From Euperipatoides rowelli (taxonomy: Eukaryota > Onychophora > Udeonychophora > Euonychophora > Peripatopsidae): a DNA stretch of 13,165 bases. The number at the start of each line of letters is the position of its first letter. Position 1 is the stretch's first letter. The notes below the pieces were generated by a model, which made no database searches, was not told the DNA's origin, and was given only the letters and a program-made list of their open reading frames with translations. The stretch lies in the NCBI GenBank assembly GCA_003024985.2, contig PXIH01S0044018.1. One strand, written 5' to 3'. Shown one piece after another: positions 8,347 to 13,165 of this stretch. The translations under genes and the position numbers were made by a program.

Positions 8347-10160
8347 TTGCACCCATCAATCCTCGAAAGCATAAATAATAGCCATAACTATTATTGAAAT
8401 GGCAATAATGAATTATCCCCCCCCCCCTAATTTACTACCGTTCTTCTCCCGGTGATCTTCAATTTGTTGAAAAAAAATATATATATTTTGGTTCCTTTTT
8501 TTTAATAAAGAGATCATAATATCTCAACTAGTGTTGTTTGAGCACTAAGATTTTAAACTTTGTTAGTATTTGTTAGTAACGGTAATAGATTTATAAAATA
8601 TTTTTAATCTTGAGAAATTGTTTCTGACACAATCATTAATAAAGCTTTTTATTTTATCATCAGTCTGTACACCAAGATAAGGAAATACATTTGGAAAGCT
8701 TGTCATAGCCTATAGATACAATATTTTGTTTTTAAAATTGTCTACTTCTTGTGAGTGTGTTTTTTTATATTGCTGATTACCTAGCTACTAATGTCATCAT
8801 ATAACCTTTATTTAAGTAGATTCTTACTCTGTACACAAAGTTATATTTATTTTTTATAAAAGAAAATATTACCCAAATTACAATCTTAGATCAGAAATAA
8901 TAGTAGATGGATAATGTCATTTTTGTGAAGCAAACATAGACTCCCTGGATATCATGTGATTTCGGGTAAATGTGGGCTTACGAAATGTGGGCTACTGTTA
9001 TTTTTTTCAAATTTAGTCGGACCTTCACACAATATCGTTATAGAATAAGGAGATAGAAATAAACATAATCAATAAACTAAATTACTTAGATTGGAATTTG
9101 GAAATAATAGTGTACTTAGGCCTATATCATAAATAATGCGAGGTGGCATACATGTGTTCGTCTATTTGTAGCCATAATTTACGTTTCACCCGGTTGTAAT
9201 TACGGTATTAAATAGTTGATATTTCATTGTGCTAGGAAGATGATCCTAAGGATATACTGTACGTTTTTTAGATGAATTTATATATTATCATAAAAGTTTA
9301 AGTGCACCTTATTGCTTTATCCAATTTGTTCTTTAATCCTCATGAAAGAAAAATAATAATAACTAATCTAAATAATAATGTAACTAGGCATGGCTAAACC
9401 AATAGGTTTTAATTTATATCATAATATTTACTCTGCAATGTTAATATTAAGTTTACTTCTAGCTTTTGTTGGATTTTTGTTTTGCATACCGTATATTGAT
9501 GGTTATCAAATGTACGGTAAATCACAGAGCTATGTAGGCTATAGGCCTATAGCATTGTATATAATTTTCTAAAAAATGGGGGAAAGATGTAAAAGCCTTT
9601 TGGATTATTAAATTAAAAAATGTTATCTTAATAAGTTTTTTTTTCTTTTTTTATCTGATTCTTTTTATTCTTGTTGTTTATCTGATTCTGGTTTAAATAA
9701 TTATATTGTAGCAATAAATATAATTGAAATAGCAGAACTTTTATCTTTAGGTGCTGCTCTTCCAGGTCCATTGTTGTTAGATATTAAATTGTTGGTAATT
9801 AGGACAATACAAGTAAAAATAATTAAATAATATAAATAAATTCTGTATAAAAATTTCGGTAGGTAATTTTTATTTTATAGGTGATTGATTTATTATTATT
9901 ATTTTTTTGATTAGATTTGAATAGACTTAGTAAGGCTACAAGTGATATACAATTTATATTAATTTATGTTCCTCCCTGTCTTAAAAATGTTATTTGTATG
10001 TTCATTGTGATAATTAGATGTTATATTTAGTGAACAACAACAATTTAAATATTAAACGGCAAAACTATCATTAGGCATCCGTAAGAAAGCACGCTCTTGA
10101 TAATTCAATATTAGTTTTATAATTAGATTAACTAATAACTTATAGCTAGATTTACTTGAA
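8347..10160. other. AT-rich intergenic stretch, no gene seen
   Basis: No coding region is supported. Notable small structures are a C11 run at 8417-8427, a near-perfect 14-bp hairpin at 9487-9519 (TACCGTATATTGAT against its complement, with one bulged base), and a perfect 16-bp palindrome at 9538-9553 (GCTATAGGCCTATAGC). The 60-codon open frame at 9390-9572 spans both of these, is hydrophobic, and has no family likeness. Confidence 0.45.
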
Positions 10161-10244
10161 ATTATCATTTGAGTAAAAGGCGAAAGATTTATGCGTCTGA
10201 AGAAGAACCAGAGCTGTACCAAACTGTTATATGTCAAGATAGAA

Positions 10245-10335
10245 TTTATACAGCTGTAAAGCTGGCGATTGGTTTTGCCGAAGTTCACGTGACAATACAA
10301 TTATTGTTTGCTTCATTCCTCAACATGGAACCAAT
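10245..10335 (-). promoter_or_regulatory. Cluster of promoter-like motifs (CCAAT, E-box, TATA), uncertain
   Basis: On the minus strand, in order, there is an inverted CCAAT (10335-10331), a CACGTG E-box (10291-10286), a CCAAT (10272-10268), a CAGCTG (10256-10251) and a TATAAA (10250-10245). The patch is richer in G and C than its surroundings. This spacing would suit an RNA polymerase II promoter reading leftward, but no gene is recognisable to its left. It lies beyond the receptor's likely poly(A) site. It could equally be a decayed exon or chance: a 73-codon plus-strand open frame covers 10169-10390 without recognisable motifs. Confidence 0.2.
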
Positions 10336-10441
10336 AAGCGCATCCTCCATCTATCTATTTTTATGGTCTAAGATTACAATACAATACTAGTAGAAAACCG
10401 ACATGTTTTTGCTTTTCCTTGTTTTAACGTTTTACAAGTTC

Positions 10442-10447
10442 TTTATT
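10442..10447 (-). terminator. Candidate poly(A) signal AATAAA for the receptor gene
   Basis: Read on the minus strand this is AATAAAG, about 360 bases past the receptor stop codon and the first canonical AATAAA after it. Cleavage would be expected some 10-30 bases further left, near 10412-10432. A nearer ATTAAA variant sits only a few bases after the stop and is a poor candidate. There is no transcript evidence in the window. Confidence 0.5.
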
Positions 10448-10804
10448 AGTTAAGCTAGTGAGAGGAAGAGAGATAACTAAATGTTTAGCATTTTTTATCA
10501 ATGAAAATTATTTTTGGTTTGGCTTGCACCTCCCCCTCCTTTTCTCTACCCTTAAAATAGTTTTTTTTTTTTTTGCTTTCCTTTGATTCAAAATAATTAT
10601 CAGAGATAATCTCTTGAGTGCACCATGTCATTGATAAAATTGATTTTAAGGTGTAAATTTAAACATTTTGATGATACTCGTTTCAATGACTGAATATGTA
10701 TGTGAATGTAAATTGAACAATATTTTTGTAAATCCAGCACATGATGCTCAACTTGTATTCTTTGCTTGAGAAATTAGTATTCAACTGGAAAGTTTTAATT
10801 TTTG
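10448..10804 (-). other. Probable 3' UTR of the receptor gene
   Basis: This is the AT-rich stretch between the receptor stop and the candidate AATAAA. It has no competing canonical poly(A) signal and no open frame of interest. It contains a long T run on the plus strand at about 10561-10574 (A run in the transcript). Confidence 0.4.
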
Positions 10805-12064
10805 TTAAGATATTGTGTTAATGACCATCGGGCCTTGAACTGTAAGATTCGGTGTTTTGAAAGCAAGATAATAACGTGATATTTCTCGCCGGAATGGTGT
10901 ACTCCTTAAGGCATACATGTATGGGTTAATGGTTGTCCTGATGCATAACATTAGTAAAGCGGTGGATAAGTAATTAAATTTTTGTAAATGATGTTCATTC
11001 ACTGATAATACCAAGCCCATAATTACCAGTGGTAGATCACAACAAGTGGAGATCAAGGCTATGAAAAGACAAGTCTTAAACGTGGCCAATGCAATCCGTT
11101 TCCGTTTCCGCGTGTGAGGAAGTATACGCCGCTCCATCTTTTCCAGAAAAATTTTGCGTTTGGCATCTTTGAGACGTTGCTTCTCCTTGTCCTTATACTT
11201 AGCTCCTTCCCCAAGATTCAAGTAGTTGCGAGGGCGCTGACGGCGATAGATCTTGCCAGCCTTGCGTTGCATACGCACTTCACAGAGAATACAACCATAC
11301 AGTGCCATCGTAGCCACGAAGCAAAGGAAGTAAAGCACAGTCCAAGCTATAGGAATATTATTATTTAGGTGGGCTGTACTTGATAAACACCATGCATGAA
11401 ATGGATTTAAATCAAGTCCTTGAGCATACAAACTAATTTTCCACACTAAAGGTATTATCCATGCCAGTGTTATCAAAATAGCAACACTTAATTTTTGCGT
11501 TCTCCCTAATTCTGCATATGGAAAATGGTATTGCCAGCACCGTACTGCAGCTATAAGAAATAATGTTACATAAGATGACAATTGCACCATTGCAGACATT
11601 GCACTACTTACTCCACAAATCCATGATGGTAGGGGAGCAAACATGACCGCATGTTTCCATAAAAGAATAGGGGCAATAAATATATCTATTAATAAATCAC
11701 AAGCAGCTAAGTTCACAATAACTATATTACTTACAGATTGCATTCGAGAACCAGTCGCAACCATACGGATTACTATTACATTGCAGAAAATTCCAATCGG
11801 AGTAACAATAACTATAATGATCATTTGGAAAATAGTGACGCCTAGTGGAAGCGATGGAATAATCTCCTGCAGAGCAGATGGAAAAGTCCAATTTTCTTCA
11901 CTGGCATTGTTAAGAAATTCAGAATAAAACTCATCAGAAATGTTACTATAAGAATTAGTCCAGTTACTCGAGGGCTTATTAGTATAATAAGATCCATTTG
12001 ACATTGAGCTTGAAGCATCAGTCTGGATAAAATTCAGATGATGTTTGTCAAAAGGAACATTCAT
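10805..12064 (-). CDS. Orphan class A (rhodopsin-family) GPCR, 419 aa, single coding exon
   Basis: This is a plasma-membrane receptor expected to couple a ligand to heterotrimeric G proteins. The N-terminus (1-75) has five N-glycosylation sequons (N23, N34, N41, N53, N58) and no obvious signal peptide. Seven helices follow. Family landmarks are N95 (1.50), D123 in NLAACD (2.50), C150 (3.25) pairing with C226 in loop 2, R175 (3.50), P182, W202 (4.50), Y256 (5.58), P345 (6.50), N380-P381-x-x-Y384 (NPxxY) and F391 of helix 8. Loop 3 (about 264-323) is long and very basic. Oddities are V174-R-C in place of DRY, C248 in place of the TM5 proline, and CDLP (342-345) in place of CWxP. The ATG at 12064 is supported by an in-frame TGA at 12091-12089 and an A at -3. 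The distal C-terminus is short and has no cysteine. The subfamily and ligand are not recognised; biogenic-amine-type and lipid-type receptors both differ at key positions. Confidence 0.93.
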   Translation of the reverse strand: MNVPFDKHHLNFIQTDASSSMSNGSYYTNKPSSNWTNSYSNISDEFYSEFLNNASEENWTFPSALQEIIPSLPLGVTIFQMIIIVIVTPIGIFCNVIVIRMVATGSRMQSVSNIVIVNLAACDLLIDIFIAPILLWKHAVMFAPLPSWICGVSSAMSAMVQLSSYVTLFLIAAVRCWQYHFPYAELGRTQKLSVAILITLAWIIPLVWKISLYAQGLDLNPFHAWCLSSTAHLNNNIPIAWTVLYFLCFVATMALYGCILCEVRMQRKAGKIYRRQRPRNYLNLGEGAKYKDKEKQRLKDAKRKIFLEKMERRILPHTRKRKRIALATFKTCLFIALISTCCDLPLVIMGLVLSVNEHHLQKFNYLSTALLMLCIRTTINPYMYALRSTPFRREISRYYLAFKTPNLTVQGPMVINTIS

Positions 12065-12087
12065 AGTCCTAGTACATGCATGTGCAT
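12061..12087 (-). promoter_or_regulatory. Upstream ORF 2, overlapping the receptor start as ATGA
   Basis: An ATG at 12087 opens an eight-codon frame whose TGA overlaps the receptor ATG (shared ATGA at 12064-12061). The main start is in a different frame. Overlap of this kind usually lowers translation of the main frame or makes it depend on re-initiation. A second in-frame ATG lies two codons in. This applies only if transcripts contain this leader, which the splice site at 12118-12120 suggests. Confidence 0.45.
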
Positions 12088-12117
12088 TTCATTTGGGATG
12101 TCCTGTGAAGAGTTTGT
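12065..12117 (-). other. 5' UTR part of the receptor's coding exon
   Basis: This is 53 bases of leader between the predicted 3' splice site and the receptor ATG. It contains the two short upstream ORFs and the in-frame stop that fixes the start. One or more further leader exons should lie to the right, probably outside the window, since none is obvious within it. Confidence 0.5.
12069..12092 (-). promoter_or_regulatory. Upstream ORF 1 in the receptor leader
   Basis: An ATG at 12092 opens a seven-codon frame ending in TAG at 12071-12069, five bases before the receptor ATG. It overlaps upstream ORF 2 in another frame. With both present, a scanning ribosome meets several AUGs within 30 bases before the true start, so the receptor is probably weakly or conditionally translated (inference). 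Confidence 0.4.
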
Positions 12118-12137
12118 CTGAAATGAAAAAAAAAAGT
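12118..12137 (-). promoter_or_regulatory. 3' splice site of an intron in the receptor 5' UTR
   Basis: On the minus strand an uninterrupted run of ten T (12135-12126) is followed by CATTTCAG, ending at 12118, then exon sequence ACAAACTC. A long pyrimidine tract plus CAG is a strong acceptor. It shows that the intronless coding region is probably one exon of a spliced gene and not a retrocopy. A weaker alternative AG lies 15 bases further into the exon (TTCACAG). Confidence 0.65.
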
Positions 12138-13165
12138 TTATTATTCAATTATAAAAATATGTCTTAACTAAATGCTATTTGTAATAACTAGTGGCAGAAA
12201 TGAAAATTAATTTATGAGCATGGAATCATCAGGATCATCAGATTTTAAAAATGCAAAATTAAATATTTGACATTAGGAGCGGGGGGGGGGAGTAACTTAC
12301 AAAGAAAAAAAAGCTGTCTGAAGGGATGTAGGGTTCTTATTTTTAACTAATCATTATGTGAGGATTCCATTAAATTTCCAGATAAGATAGTGTTGAATAT
12401 TTATTAAGCTATTTGTTTGGCGTTGGACATTTCTATGTGTAATTTACTAATCAACAGATTTTAACACTACCTGGGAATACTTTTACTGGTTGATTTTTTT
12501 TCATAGACTAAATGTTATAAATGGAGTTACGTTCTTGAGCAAATAGTTTTCAATGTTAAGTCTTAGTGATTGTGCTCCTTTTGGGTTATTTTAAAGTGAA
12601 ATATAGTTCTGCAACATTGTAATATTAACATAAACAGCATTAAATATACAGTATAAATATGGTTATATGGTATTAAATAATTTACACAAAATATATTGAT
12701 TTATTATAAAATAACTGTCATAACATCAAGTTTGACTTTTAATGAAATTATCATTCAAGGTTTTTTACTCGTAGAAACATTTTATTCACTGTTAGAATAT
12801 TTGAACTCAAAAAGCCCAAAATAAATTTCTCATGGAGTGTACACTGTGCATAGACAGATAGGTAAGATAGACAGACACATACATATAAGTAGATAGATAT
12901 ATAAATAGGTAAACGAATAGACAGACAAGCAGATACACAGATTTATAAATAGATAGATATTAGAGAGACAATCCATATAATTACTAATTAAAGGTCAAAT
13001 GTAACGGATTTTTTTTATTTTGTTTTATTATTGATTTTTAAAGATAATTACTATTAAAAAAAATTCCACAGGAAATTTTTTTTTTAAAATGTATAAAAAA
13101 AAAGTTATTTAAAGATAAAATTAAGACTATTGCTATCCTCAGTCTGAGATTACAATTTGAAGATT
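12138..13165 (-). other. Probable 5' UTR intron of the receptor gene, no other gene seen
   Basis: This AT-rich sequence lies to the right of the acceptor and is presumed intronic up to at least the window edge. It contains a G10 run at 12281-12290, the tetranucleotide repeat described separately, and several A and T runs. No convincing exon or donor site was identified. Confidence 0.4.
12850..12968. repeat. Degenerate GATA/GACA microsatellite
   Basis: This stretch of about 120 bp is built from imperfect four-base units of the AGAT, AGAC and ATAC kind, for example AGACAGATAGG, TAGATAGATATATAAATAGG and AGATAGATAT. Mixed GATA/GACA tracts are common in animal genomes. The many interruptions suggest it is old. 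It would lie within the receptor's first visible intron. Confidence 0.8.

Noticed and set aside
9390-9572. 60-codon hydrophobic open frame
   Set aside because: It could encode one membrane helix, but it overlaps two palindromic structures, has no family likeness, and lengths like this are expected by chance here.
9751-9765. Possible 15-base microexon between TTATCTTTAG and GTCCATTG
   Set aside because: It has the form of an acceptor and donor, but there is no gene context and such short matches arise by chance.
10169-10390. 73-codon plus-strand open frame in the motif-rich island
   Set aside because: It begins with TTG after an in-frame TGA, and no domain or splice signal is convincing. It is mentioned under the island finding but not called as a gene.
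11114-11368. 84-codon plus-strand open frame
   Set aside because: It is antisense to the receptor coding region, which has full family support. It has no motifs of its own.
11643-11927. 94-codon plus-strand open frame
   Set aside because: It is antisense to the receptor N-terminus and first helices. The isoleucine- and threonine-rich translation is the complement of the receptor's sequence.

Overview
The window looks like a piece of an animal nuclear genome, most likely an invertebrate. The signs are a strongly AT-rich background full of homopolymer runs, decayed non-LTR retrotransposon pieces, simple repeats, and one spliced gene for a seven-transmembrane receptor. Palindromic TAGGCCTA-like words recur (for example near 9118 and 9538-9553). 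From general familiarity this is reminiscent of marine invertebrates such as echinoderms or molluscs, but it does not fix the species.

Layout. Positions 1-520 hold the last part of a LINE reverse-transcriptase ORF with its 3' UTR and A-rich tail, running in from the left edge on the plus strand. Positions 521-2330 are non-coding. Positions about 2325-2925 hold a second LINE relic, on the minus strand, whose reverse-transcriptase core can be followed through at least three reading frames. Positions 3900-3969 may be an old tRNA-derived SINE head. From about 3985 to 4980 there is about 1 kb of very degenerate tandem repeat with a unit of about 30 bp. Positions 6206-6826 form a large imperfect palindrome (two arms of about 300 bp) that looks like a fold-back or MITE-like element. 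A possible hAT-like fragment lies at 7697-8346. The rest up to 10.2 kb is AT-rich intergenic sequence with small hairpins. A promoter-like cluster of motifs, of uncertain meaning, lies around 10245-10335.

The one convincing gene is on the minus strand. It is a 419-residue rhodopsin-family (class A) GPCR with its whole coding region in a single exon (12064-10805), a strong 3' splice site just upstream (exon starts at 12117), and a candidate poly(A) signal at 10447-10442. The receptor keeps the class A skeleton but is unusual at its switches: the DRY position reads VRC, the CWxP position reads CDLP, and the TM5 proline is cysteine. Its leader carries two short upstream ORFs, the second of which ends with a stop that overlaps the receptor start codon (ATGA).

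No operon, CRISPR array, convincing RNA gene or multi-gene system is visible. The most interesting items are the non-canonical receptor with its uORF arrangement, the large palindrome and the degenerate minisatellite.
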